Of a stretch of 42,912 nt of DNA, positions 1 through 7,018 are shown one piece after another. Each line of letters starts with the position of its first letter. Positions within the stretch are counted from its first letter, which is position 1. A program made the translations under genes and the position numbers. Origin of the DNA: Acidobacteriota bacterium (GTDB taxonomy: Bacteria > Acidobacteriota > Vicinamibacteria > Fen-336); assembly GCA_022340585.1 (NCBI GenBank), contig JAJDNS010000175.1, positions 1-42,912 of the forward strand, written 5' to 3'. Below the pieces are notes generated by a model. It searched no databases and was not told the DNA's origin. It saw only the letters and a program-made list of their open reading frames with translations.

Positions 1-190
1 ACCGCCCCCCGCCCCACGAGAACACCCCCTCACCTCTCTGCACTCCCCTCTCCCGCACTCCTCCCCTTGCCCACACCCGCCCCCCTGGACTAAGCTCCTC
101 ACCGCCGTCGCCCCGCACCGGAGGGGGCCACGGCACCGGCTTCCCCCCGAGGCCGCGTCGGCCTCCCGGGAGCCCACTGGAGGACATCTC

Positions 191-1009
191 ATGAAGGCAA
201 GACTGGCTTACTCGCTGCTCGCGGGCGCCTTCGCGCTCTCTCTCGCCTGCACGCCGGCGGAGGCCCCCCCACCCCAGGAAGAGCAGCAGGCCGCCGTCGA
301 TCCGTGCGAGGGCCTGAACACGCTCACCGAGGCCGAGAAGTCTGACGGATGGGAGCTTCTGTTCGACGGCAAGACGACGAACGGGTGGCACGGGTACAAC
401 GGGCAGAGCACCGAGGCGTGGAGGATCGACGAGTGCTCTCTCGAGTCGGTGGGCACCGAGGGCAACTACGGCAGCGACAAGCGGGCCGACCTGACGACCG
501 ACCGGGAGTACACGAACTTCGAGCTCACCATCGACTGGAAGGCCACCAAGGGCGGCAACAGCGGTGTGTTGTACGGGGTCGTCGAGGACCCGAAGTACGA
601 CGCCCCCTGGGAGACCGGGCCCGAGTACCAGTTCGTCGACGACGAGGCCCAGTTCGACGACGGGGAGGGCAACCTCGTCGATCTCGAGGAGTGGCAGGAG
701 GCCGGTGCGGACTACGCCATGTACGTGGCGAGCGAGGACAAGGAGCTCAAGCCGGTCGGGGAGTGGAACACCACGAAGATCGTGGTCAACGGCCCCCACG
801 TGGAGCACTGGCTGAACGGCAGGAAGATCCTCGAGTTCGAGCGCTGGACCGACGAGTGGAAGAAGCTCAAGACCACCGGCAAGTGGAAGGACTACGCCGA
901 TTACGGAGACGCGAAGACCGGCCACATCGTCATCCAGGACCACGGGAGCGTCTTCTGGTTCCGGAACATCAAGATCCGAGAGCTCGAGGACACCCCAGCC
1001 GCTGAATAG
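191..1009 (+). CDS. DUF1080 (3-keto-disaccharide hydrolase/lyase-like) lipoprotein
   Basis: 272 aa. The first 20 residues form a lipoprotein signal with lipobox LSLAC, so the protein is probably membrane-anchored. The rest matches the DUF1080 jelly-roll fold: DGWELLFDGKTTNGWHGY near residue 52, an ELTIDWKATKGGNSGVLYGV strand pair near 110-130, and the terminal HIVIQDHGSVFWFRNIKIREL strand that characterises the family. Known DUF1080 members cleave 3-keto-glycosides formed by Gfo/Idh oxidoreductases, and such an oxidoreductase lies 3.5 kb away on the other strand. A TGGAGGA Shine-Dalgarno lies about 8 nt before the ATG. Family membership is secure from sequence; the substrate is not visible. 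Confidence 0.9.
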   Translation: MKARLAYSLLAGAFALSLACTPAEAPPPQEEQQAAVDPCEGLNTLTEAEKSDGWELLFDGKTTNGWHGYNGQSTEAWRIDECSLESVGTEGNYGSDKRADLTTDREYTNFELTIDWKATKGGNSGVLYGVVEDPKYDAPWETGPEYQFVDDEAQFDDGEGNLVDLEEWQEAGADYAMYVASEDKELKPVGEWNTTKIVVNGPHVEHWLNGRKILEFERWTDEWKKLKTTGKWKDYADYGDAKTGHIVIQDHGSVFWFRNIKIRELEDTPAAE

Positions 1010-1011
1010 CG

Positions 1012-1049
1012 CCTCTCGTTCCGAGTCCGCCCTCTCGTTCCGAGTCCGC
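1012..1049. repeat. Direct repeat of 19 bp, two copies
   Basis: The 19-mer beginning CCTCTCGTTCCGAG occurs twice head to tail directly after the DUF1080 stop codon. The second copy forms the left arm of the hairpin at 1037-1074, so the duplication has copied half of a terminator-like stem. Confidence 0.8.
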
Positions 1050-1074
1050 TGCCTTCGGGCGTCGGACTCGGAAC
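1037..1074. terminator. 12-bp perfect hairpin with internal UUCG tetraloop, convergent gene ends
   Basis: GTTCCGAGTCCG (1037-1048) is exactly complementary to CGGACTCGGAAC (1063-1074). The loop itself folds as GCC-TTCG-GGC. It sits 28 nt after the DUF1080 stop and is followed on the plus strand by a T/C-rich tract, so it is a good candidate terminator for the plus-strand gene and possibly for the convergent VWFA gene. Confidence 0.65.
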
Positions 1075-1075
1075 T

Positions 1076-1117
1076 TTCCGTTTCCGTTCTTCCGTTTCCG
1101 TTCTTCCGTTTCCGTCC
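1076..1117. repeat. 14-bp tandem repeat, three units
   Basis: The unit TTCCGTTTCCGTTC is repeated exactly at 1076-1089 and 1090-1103, with a third copy differing at one base at 1104-1117. It is pyrimidine-rich and directly follows the hairpin, so it may act as the U-rich part of a terminator. There are no spacers, so it is not CRISPR. Confidence 0.75.
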
Positions 1118-1150
1118 GTCCGTTCTCGTGACTCCGTTCTCGTCAATCTG

Positions 1151-1246
1151 AGCCGAGGCCGCGGCGGCCGGGCCCCGGTGGGGACCCTGTCTCACTTCGA
1201 AGCGGGCGGGCCCGTAGCCGGGTGGCCGACCGCGGCCGCCCGAGCC
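1151..1246 (-). repeat. Dispersed intergenic repeat family 2, copy 1
   Basis: The reverse complement of this 96-bp stretch aligns without gaps to 19433-19532, with about 14 mismatches by hand count (roughly 85% identity). Shared blocks include GCGGTCGGCCACCCG, CGGGCCCGC, CGAAGTGA, CAGGGTCC and CCGGGGCCCGGCCGCCGC. Several blocks are palindromic. It lies between the convergent ends of the DUF1080 and VWFA genes, outside any coding region. Confidence 0.8.
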
Positions 1247-1286
1247 AGGCGGGAGATGACCTGGACTCCTCCGTCCCTCTCAACGC

Positions 1287-3413
1287 CTACGGCAGCAGCT
1301 CGAACTCCCCGGTCAGCTCCGGGACCTGCCGGCTCTGGTAGTTGGGGAGCACCGCGAGCACGGTGTACCGTCCGGGAGGGAGCTTCTCGGTGTCCACCCA
1401 CCCGACATAGCGGATGATCCCGGCCTCGCGGTCCGGCAAGGCCTGACCGCCGGCGTTCACCTCGTCGGCTCCCACCCACTCCTGACCGCGGAGCAGACCC
1501 ATCTGCATCCCCTGCTCCTCGGCCACCGCGAAGTCCTCGTCGGTGGCGTTGTAGAGGTGATAGGCGCAGTAGACGACGTGCCCCGGCCGGACGGTCCGGA
1601 CCGGCTCCGGCGACAGGCGGAGGTCCCCCACCACCAGCAGGTCGCCGGGTCGCGTCCCCGCTCCTGGCTCCGCGTCTTCCTTCGACGAGGGGTCGTGCGG
1701 GGTCGCCTGTCGCGTGAGCAGCAGAGAGCTTGGCACCGAGGAGCCGGAAAGGTCGGGGGCCTCGACCGAGGACTCGAAGGTCCCCATGCGGCCCGAGCGA
1801 TCGTCGCGGAACAGGACCTTCACCGAGTAGTGTCCCGGCGGCAGGTCGACCCGGCCGTTGTAGGTCAGGTAGAGAGTGGCGTCGGCGGCGGCCGTCTCCA
1901 GGAACTCTCTCCGAACGTCGGGACTCAGCTCCTGCTCGAGGATCACCGGCATCGACTCGAAGAGCTGGTTCCGCACCCGAACGAGGACCGTCGCCTCCAG
2001 CTGCGGCTTCTGGCCCTTCTTCGCGGCCAGGTCCCCGGGCCGGACGCCGGCGCTGAACACCATCGCCGTCCGGCCTTCAGGGGCGGCGAAGAAGCTCACG
2101 CTCGCCTTCACCGGGAGATCGGCCAGCGACTCCGAGAGAAGGGCCCGGTAGGCCGCCGCCGACCTCTCCTGCGACGACTGGTCCGCGTAGGGTTTCCGCT
2201 CGTAGTAGCCTCGGGGGGCCCGGAGCTCGACCCCGGGCCGACTGACGGACACTCGAAGCTTCCGGAAGCGGCCGCTCTCGCGCGGATCCCGGGGCGCATA
2301 CCCCAGCACGTAGTAGTCCGCCGACTCGTCGAGGACCTCCTGGAGGATGGCGCTGGCGTCGTTGGAGTCGACGACGGACCGGCCACCGGTGGCCCGCGCG
2401 AGGGTCACCAGGCCGTTGACACCCTGGTTGCGGGCCACCGGGAGGCCCAGCGGCTCCGGGGTCCGGCTCCGGCGGCTGCTGGCCCAGGGGTTGCTCACTC
2501 GGCGATCCTCCACCGGCACGGTGGCCTCGAGGCCACGAGAGTCCAGCGTGAAGATGCTCACCCGGTGCCGCAGGGCGGTGGCGGCAATCTGGTCGAGGAG
2601 CTCGGTGTGCGCCCCCTCGATGTTCAGGCCGGACCGGCAGAGCAGGATCATCTTCTTTCCGGGGAACGCCGCCATGCGCTCGATGAGGTCCAGGTAGCGC
2701 AGGAGGGCCAGCTCCCCGTAGAAGATCAGCTGGCGGTCGATCCTCTCGACCGAGACGAGCGACGACATGTCGCGGGGGTCTGGGGCCTTCGGCGGGTCTC
2801 GGTGCATCCCCACGAACGAGGTGAGGACGCCGTTCTGGCGCTGCAGGGCCGCAAACACCTCGCGCTCGAAGGCGAGGTCGTCCTGCTGGTCGAGGAGAGG
2901 ATCGACCACCGCGGTCCCACTGGCGAGGGGGTCGTGCACCATGCGGTCGAGGGTGGCCAGAAGCAACGCCCGGTTGTCGGTGAAGGGGAGTCCGGCCAGC
3001 GATACGAGGAAGCCCTCGGGGAGCCCCTCGATGAAGCTCCGGAGCGGACCGGCCACCCGCGCAAACTCCACCGGCCTCTGAACCTCGGGCGCGATGTAGA
3101 GCCACGTGGGCTGCTGATCGGCGCCCTTCGGGCGCGGGGCCACGGGGGAAGCACCCGGCTCCGACACCATGACGTGCGTCGCCTCCGCCCTCGGACCGGC
3201 CACGAACTGGAAGGCCTCGATGTGCTGCGTCTCGCCCTCCTCCTCGAGGACGAAGTCCTCGCGGGTCAGATCGGTCACCGGCTGCCCTTCGCCGTCGGTG
3301 GCTCGGACCTCGATCTGGACGAGCCCGACCTCGGCGCCGAAGGTCGGGGGCTCCTGGGCGTCGGTGGCGAGGGGGACGAGAGCGAGAAGCGGCAGCGCCA
3401 GAAGGTTCCTCAT
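1287..3413 (-). CDS. Secreted VWFA-related (Acidobacteria-type) protein
   Basis: 708 aa with a signal peptide (residues 1-19, cleavage near TDAQ). The N-terminal segment GLVQIEVRATDGEGQPVTDL followed by EDFVLEEEGE matches the opening of the VWFA-related domain common in Acidobacteria (TIGR03436 type). The middle holds a VWA-like core (FPGKKMILLCRSGLNIEG near 255, later SADYYVLGYAPRDPRESGRF near 370). The last 300 residues are beta-rich and resemble immunoglobulin-like or outer-surface modules. Role unknown; VWA domains usually mediate protein or metal binding. I do not see a textbook DxSxS metal site. A TAGAAT promoter lies 20 nt upstream of the start. Family call firm, function not. Confidence 0.85.
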   Translation of the reverse strand: MRNLLALPLLALVPLATDAQEPPTFGAEVGLVQIEVRATDGEGQPVTDLTREDFVLEEEGETQHIEAFQFVAGPRAEATHVMVSEPGASPVAPRPKGADQQPTWLYIAPEVQRPVEFARVAGPLRSFIEGLPEGFLVSLAGLPFTDNRALLLATLDRMVHDPLASGTAVVDPLLDQQDDLAFEREVFAALQRQNGVLTSFVGMHRDPPKAPDPRDMSSLVSVERIDRQLIFYGELALLRYLDLIERMAAFPGKKMILLCRSGLNIEGAHTELLDQIAATALRHRVSIFTLDSRGLEATVPVEDRRVSNPWASSRRSRTPEPLGLPVARNQGVNGLVTLARATGGRSVVDSNDASAILQEVLDESADYYVLGYAPRDPRESGRFRKLRVSVSRPGVELRAPRGYYERKPYADQSSQERSAAAYRALLSESLADLPVKASVSFFAAPEGRTAMVFSAGVRPGDLAAKKGQKPQLEATVLVRVRNQLFESMPVILEQELSPDVRREFLETAAADATLYLTYNGRVDLPPGHYSVKVLFRDDRSGRMGTFESSVEAPDLSGSSVPSSLLLTRQATPHDPSSKEDAEPGAGTRPGDLLVVGDLRLSPEPVRTVRPGHVVYCAYHLYNATDEDFAVAEEQGMQMGLLRGQEWVGADEVNAGGQALPDREAGIIRYVGWVDTEKLPPGRYTVLAVLPNYQSRQVPELTGEFELLP

Positions 3414-3432
3414 GGTGCGGTCCCCCCCTGGG

Positions 3433-3438
3433 ATTCTA
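3433..3438 (-). promoter_or_regulatory. TAGAAT -10 element for the VWFA gene
   Basis: TAGAAT read on the minus strand ends 19 nt before the ATG at 3413. No clear -35 hexamer is visible. It belongs to a recurrent TAGAAT set in this window. Confidence 0.5.
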
Positions 3439-3469
3439 TGCCCGCCGGGGATGCGAGCGGCAGGTCAGG

Positions 3470-3500
3470 GGGTGTGGGCGTGGTGTGGGCGTGGTGTGGG
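3470..3500. repeat. 11-bp tandem repeat, 2.8 units
   Basis: TGGTGTGGGCG repeats in tandem in the spacer between the VWFA start and the TIM-barrel gene end. It is low-complexity G/T-rich sequence just upstream of the VWFA promoter; no function is evident. Confidence 0.7.
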
Positions 3501-3579
3501 AGGAAGGAGGCGGGGGGAGACCTGCGGGGTCGAGGCCGGGTAGACGGGCGGAGAGGGATGCGGGAGTGAGAGGTGAGAG

Positions 3580-3615
3580 ATTCCGAGAACGCCGTCCGAG
3601 CAGCGTTCTCGGAAT
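3580..3615 (-). terminator. 13-bp hairpin 2 nt after the TIM-barrel isomerase stop
   Basis: ATTCCGAGAACGC (3580-3592) and GCGTTCTCGGAAT (3603-3615) pair perfectly around a 10-nt loop. On the minus strand the stem starts two bases after the TGA, in the context TGATCATTCCGAGA. There is no U-run after it. The same geometry and similar sequence recur at 13883-13921. Confidence 0.65.
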
Positions 3616-3617
3616 GA

Positions 3618-4529
3618 TCAGGCAAACCCTTTGAGGTACCTCAGGGACTGGGTCAGGGCCTGCTTCCGCCGCTCGAGGGAGCCCTCGTAGGCGCGGTCCT
3701 CGACCTCGACGACGACCGGGCCTTCGTAGCCGGTGTCGGAGAGGACAGAGAGGAATCGGCCCCAGTCCACGTCGCCGAGGCCGGGCAGCTTGGGATTGTG
3801 GTACTCGAGGGGCGTGGCCATGATCCCCACGTCGTCCAGCCGGTCGCGGTCCACGCGCACGTCCTTGGCGTGGACGTGGAAGAGGCGGTCCTTGAACTCC
3901 CGGAGCGGCTTCAGGTAGTCCATGTGCTGCCAGATGAAGTGCGAGGGGTCGAAGTTCAGCCCGAAGCTCGGGCTGGGGATCTCCTCGAACATGCGGCGCC
4001 AGACCTTCGGGGTGGCGGCCAGGTTCTTGCCACCCGGCCACTCGTCGCCGGTGAAGATCATGGGGCAGTTCTCGATCCCGATCCTCACGCCCTTCTCCTC
4101 GGCGACGGCGACGATGGGGACCCAGGTCTCGACGAAGTGGGACCACTGCTCGTCGACGGTCCTCGTCCAGTCGCGGCCCACGAAGGTGTTGACCTGCGTC
4201 ACCCCCAGCAGCGGCGCGGCCCGGATGACGGTCTTGATGTGCTCGACGGCGACCGCGGCTTCCTCGGCGTCGGGAGCGAGCGGGTTCGGGTAGTACCCGA
4301 GCCCGCTGATCGAGAGGCCGTCCCGGTCGAGCAGCTCGCGGATGTTGTTGGCCTGCGCCTCGTCGAGATCCACGACGTCGATATGGGTCACCCCGGCGTA
4401 GCGGCGCTCGGCCTTGCCCGGCGGCCAGCAGCACACCTCGAGGCACTCGAAGCCCTCGGCGGCGGCGAAGGCCACGATCTCCTCGAGGGAGAGCTCCGGG
4501 ACGATGGCGGTGAGGAAGCCGAGCCTCAT
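3618..4529 (-). CDS. Sugar phosphate isomerase/epimerase-like TIM-barrel protein
   Basis: 303 aa, starting at the ATG 4527-4529 ([19 protein letters not shown]). The reading frame stays open upstream, but there it runs through the neighbouring oxidoreductase gene. Family signals of the xylose-isomerase-like TIM barrel (AP endonuclease 2 superfamily) are visible: GIENCPMIF near 160, [16 protein letters not shown] near 200, LFHVHAKDV near 227 and a terminal [13 protein letters not shown]. The E, D, H and E positions expected for divalent metal binding are present. It follows the Gfo/Idh gene with a 2-nt gap, so the two are probably co-translated. Members of this family next to Gfo/Idh enzymes act on inositols or keto-sugars; the exact substrate cannot be read. 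Confidence 0.87.
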   Translation of the reverse strand: MRLGFLTAIVPELSLEEIVAFAAAEGFECLEVCCWPPGKAERRYAGVTHIDVVDLDEAQANNIRELLDRDGLSISGLGYYPNPLAPDAEEAAVAVEHIKTVIRAAPLLGVTQVNTFVGRDWTRTVDEQWSHFVETWVPIVAVAEEKGVRIGIENCPMIFTGDEWPGGKNLAATPKVWRRMFEEIPSPSFGLNFDPSHFIWQHMDYLKPLREFKDRLFHVHAKDVRVDRDRLDDVGIMATPLEYHNPKLPGLGDVDWGRFLSVLSDTGYEGPVVVEVEDRAYEGSLERRKQALTQSLRYLKGFA

Positions 4530-4531
4530 GG

Positions 4532-5689
4532 CTACACCCCCTCGACGTCGACCCACCCGCCCTTCTCGTTGCTCGCGAGAACGGCCTCGCAGAGCACGAC
4601 CTCGCGGTGCCCGTCCTTGAAAGTAGCGAAGGGAGGCGTGGCCGCGAAATCGCCCTTCTCGACGTATCCGTAGAACGCCCGGAAATGCTGCTTGAAGGTG
4701 TCGGCGTAGCCCTCGGCGTGGCCACCGGGCACGCCCACCGCGGCCCGGGCGGGCGGCGAGAGGAGCGAGGGATCCCGCATCAGGACCTGGTTCGGGCCGG
4801 TGCGCTGGCCGATCCACAGGGCCTCGGGGTTCTCGCTGATCCACTCGAGAGCGGCCCGCTCACCGGCAATCTCGTAGCGCAGGCAGTTCTTTCGACCGGC
4901 GGTGACCTGGGACACCCACAGCGTGCCCCGGGCCCCGCCCTTGAAGCGGATGAGGATGGCCCCGTAGTCCTCGGTGGTGATGTCCACCGGCTCGGTGTCG
5001 GCCTCGGTGCCGAGCTTGCCACTGAACGTCTCGATCTCGCCCTTCGGCCGCTTCCTGACCGGGTGAACGATCATCAGGTCGGCACAGACGGCTTCGGCTT
5101 CGAGGCCGGTGATGGCGTGCACGAGGTCCAGCCAGTGGGTGCCGATGTCGGCCACCGCCCGGAGCGCCCCTCCCTCCTCGGCGAGGACGCGCCAGTTGTA
5201 GTCGGTCTCGAGGAGCAGCCAGTCCTGCACGTAGCTCCCGGCCACGTGGTAGACCTCGCCGATCTGACCCCCCCGGACGCGCTCGCGCGCCTCGAGGTTG
5301 AGCGGGTAGAAGCGGATGTTGTAGTTGACCGCGGCCGCCTGCTTCGGGCGGGCGGCGGCCAGGGCCACCAGCTCGGCGGTCTCCTTCGAGCTCATGGCCA
5401 GCGGCTTCTCGCAGAAGACGTGCTTGCCGGCTTCCAGGACGGCCTTGGCCATCTGGTGGTGGAGCCGGTTCGGGGTCACGATGTGGACGGATTGCACCGC
5501 GGAGTCCCCGAGCAGCTCCTCCAGCGATCCGTAGCCCCTGGGGATGCCCTGGGCCTTCACGAAGCCCTCGGTCTCTTCGGATGAAACACCCAGCGCCCCC
5601 ACCACGTCGACGCCGGCGCGCCGGAGCCCCTCCGTGTGCACGCCGCCCATGAAGCCCGCTCCGACCACCGCCGCACCCATCCGCGCCAT
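4532..5689 (-). CDS. Gfo/Idh/MocA-family NAD(P)-dependent oxidoreductase
   Basis: 385 aa. The N-terminal Rossmann motif [11 protein letters not shown] (residues 8-18) binds NAD(P); CEKPLAM near residue 95 carries the family EKP motif; [13 protein letters not shown] near 180 holds the catalytic Asp/His region. A GGGGAGGA Shine-Dalgarno lies 7 nt before the ATG. Family enzymes oxidise a sugar hydroxyl, often at C3, to a ketone using NAD or NADP. The TIM-barrel gene follows two bases downstream. Together with the nearby DUF1080 protein this suggests 3-keto-glycoside metabolism, an inference from context. Confidence 0.92.
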   Translation of the reverse strand: MARMGAAVVGAGFMGGVHTEGLRRAGVDVVGALGVSSEETEGFVKAQGIPRGYGSLEELLGDSAVQSVHIVTPNRLHHQMAKAVLEAGKHVFCEKPLAMSSKETAELVALAAARPKQAAAVNYNIRFYPLNLEARERVRGGQIGEVYHVAGSYVQDWLLLETDYNWRVLAEEGGALRAVADIGTHWLDLVHAITGLEAEAVCADLMIVHPVRKRPKGEIETFSGKLGTEADTEPVDITTEDYGAILIRFKGGARGTLWVSQVTAGRKNCLRYEIAGERAALEWISENPEALWIGQRTGPNQVLMRDPSLLSPPARAAVGVPGGHAEGYADTFKQHFRAFYGYVEKGDFAATPPFATFKDGHREVVLCEAVLASNEKGGWVDVEGV

Positions 5690-5791
5690 GTCTCTATCCT
5701 CCCCTCAGCTGTGAGGCGGAGATTTTCTCTCCGGACCGCGGCCCGCCGCAAGAAGCAGATGGACCGGTCCCGCCCCTCAGGTCCCCTGGGC

Positions 5792-5797
5792 TAGAAT
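5792..5797 (+). promoter_or_regulatory. TAGAAT -10 element for the thioredoxin-like gene
   Basis: TAGAAT lies 40 nt before the GTG start at 5838, giving a short leader that contains a GGAG Shine-Dalgarno about 8 nt before the start. No convincing -35 is seen. Confidence 0.5.
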
Positions 5798-5837
5798 CAA
5801 GGGTCGTGGAGAGTGCCGCGAAGATCGGAGACCGCCG

Positions 5838-6293
5838 GTGAGTGTCAACCGGAGAACCAATCGATGGTCGGGGGTCGCCGCCCTCGGTGCGGCGCTCCTC
5901 CTCGCCGCCTGCGGAGGCGGCTCGCCCACGAGCACGAGTCCTCCCTCCACCACCCCGACGGCGGTCGACAGCGCGGTCGTGGCCCTGGAAGCGGCCAACT
6001 TCGACGCGACCGTCGCCACCGGCGTCACCCTGGTCGAGTTCTACCACCCGACCTGCTCCCACTGCCGGGCCATGGAGCCGGTGGTCGAGCAGCTGGCCAC
6101 CGATTTCCGGGGCCAGGCGGTGGTGGGCAAGGTGAACGTGACGACGGACCAGGCTCTCACCCAGGCGTGGGGAGTGCGGGGCTACCCGACCTTCGTGGTC
6201 ATCAAAGGCGGGAGCGAGCAGAGCCGCCTCCTCGGCGAGACCAGCTACGCCCGGCTGGCCGGGATGATCCGCGCCGCCCTGGCCGCCTCCTGA
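5838..6293 (+). CDS. Thioredoxin-like lipoprotein
   Basis: 151 aa from a GTG start. A lipoprotein signal with lipobox LLLAAC (Cys near 25) is followed by a Ser/Thr/Pro linker and a compact thioredoxin domain: VTLVEFYHPTCSHCRAMEPV with a CSHC active site instead of CGPC, then VRGYPTFVVIKGG with the cis-Pro loop. It is expected on the periplasmic face as a thiol-disulfide exchanger or reductase. There is no partner such as DsbD or a cytochrome c maturation gene nearby. GGAG precedes the start by about 8 nt. It converges on the secretin-domain gene with 27 nt between them. Confidence 0.88.
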   Translation: MSVNRRTNRWSGVAALGAALLLAACGGGSPTSTSPPSTTPTAVDSAVVALEAANFDATVATGVTLVEFYHPTCSHCRAMEPVVEQLATDFRGQAVVGKVNVTTDQALTQAWGVRGYPTFVVIKGGSEQSRLLGETSYARLAGMIRAALAAS

Positions 6294-6320
6294 GGCGTTC
6301 CTCGCCGACCACGTCGTCTT

Positions 6321-6812
6321 CTAGTAACGGATGACGAGGGTGTTGGTCCGCGGGTCCACGGTGACGGCGCCCTCCGGCGCCACGAACCGCTGGAGGAGGG
6401 GAGCCATCCTCTCGGCCCGGGCATAGGAGAGTCGGTAGACGGCCAGGCCCGGGCCGGGGGCCGGCCGGGTCTCCTCGAGGCGCCGGCGGCCCTCCGCGTC
6501 CTCGCGAAGGCGCGCCGTGGAGGCCACCCAGAGGATGCCGCCTTCCTCCTCGTACCCGAGCCCGCAGGCCCGGAGCGTCGTCTCGAGGACGGTGAGCCAG
6601 GGGACCTCGTGGAGCTTGAGGGTGAGGGGACAGTCGAGGCCCTGGTCGAAGACCACCTGCCGGCCCCCCAGCTCGACGAGGAGGCTCACGATCGAGTCGA
6701 CCGAGGCCTCCTTGACGTCGATCGAGACCCGGGCCTCGGTTTCCTCGCCGACCGCGCCCGAGGCGACGGCGATCGAGGCGAGCAGAACGACTGTGGCACG
6801 CGTCGGGGCCAT
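6321..6812 (-). CDS. Free-standing secretin/TonB short N-terminal (STN) domain protein
   Basis: 163 aa with a signal peptide (cleavage near residue 22). Residues 28-90 resemble the secretin STN fold: VSIDVKEASVDSIVSLLVEL, GGRQVVFDQGLDCPLTLKL and the LETTLRACGLGYEEEGGILWV strand-helix. The segment VYRLSYARAERMAPLLQRFV followed by VTVDPRTNTLVIRY matches the N1/NolW-type end found just before the secretin pore domain in PilQ. The protein ends there, so it lacks the outer-membrane ring. It could be a periplasmic accessory or a relic of a larger secretin. The GGAGGAG Shine-Dalgarno is strong, arguing against simple decay. Confidence 0.75.
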   Translation of the reverse strand: MAPTRATVVLLASIAVASGAVGEETEARVSIDVKEASVDSIVSLLVELGGRQVVFDQGLDCPLTLKLHEVPWLTVLETTLRACGLGYEEEGGILWVASTARLREDAEGRRRLEETRPAPGPGLAVYRLSYARAERMAPLLQRFVAPEGAVTVDPRTNTLVIRY

Positions 6813-6920
6813 CTCACTCCTCCGGAGCCCTGCTTCGACTCGACCATATCACCCGCGGTGACGTGGCGCTGTGTGACAGGCCTGGCTGGCCCGCGTATCT
6901 CGGAGCAGTGGGAACCACAC

Positions 6921-6926
6921 TAGAAT
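6921..6926 (+). promoter_or_regulatory. TAGAAT -10 element for the Ser/Thr kinase
   Basis: Part of CACACTAGAAT, an 11-mer also found on the minus strand upstream of the FG-GAP gene at 24847-24857. The predicted transcript start falls near 6933, so the leader RNA begins with family 1 repeat copy A. Confidence 0.55.
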
Positions 6927-6933
6927 GCTCGAA

Positions 6934-7010
6934 GGACCGTGCCGGCCTGCGGCCGGCGGCCTTGGCCAAGGACACGATTCCCACGCTGGCGACCGTGTCC
7001 CGGGCGGGAG
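6934..7010 (-). repeat. Dispersed intergenic repeat family 1, copy A (in kinase leader)
   Basis: On the plus strand it reads GGACCGTGCCGGCC, a CCGGCC-TGC-GGCCGG hairpin, the palindrome CCTTGGCCAAGG, then GGACACG...CGTGTCC. The same order is found, inverted, at 24944-25018 and 28301-28376. It fills the kinase 5' leader and its last bases carry the GGGAG Shine-Dalgarno, so its folding could affect kinase translation. Confidence 0.8.
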
Positions 7011-7018
7011 CGCATGAC

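Noticed and set aside
1..190. Promoter or small gene upstream of the DUF1080 gene
   Set aside because: The stretch is C-rich without an open frame or a clear -10/-35 pair; only the TGGAGGA ribosome site is supported.
1076..1117. CRISPR-like array
   Set aside because: Units are contiguous 14-mers with no spacers and no cas genes.
1557..3569. 670-residue open frame on the plus strand opposite the VWFA gene
   Set aside because: Arg/Gly/Pro-rich low-complexity translation without domains; it is the antisense shadow of a real gene in GC-rich DNA. The same applies to the long plus-strand frames at 19555-21309, 23228-24853, 38423-40678 and 40585-42606.
6863..7018. N-terminal extension of the kinase to the ATG at 6863
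   Set aside because: It would translate the TAGAAT promoter and the intergenic repeat; the GTG at 7019 has a Shine-Dalgarno and directly precedes the kinase fold.
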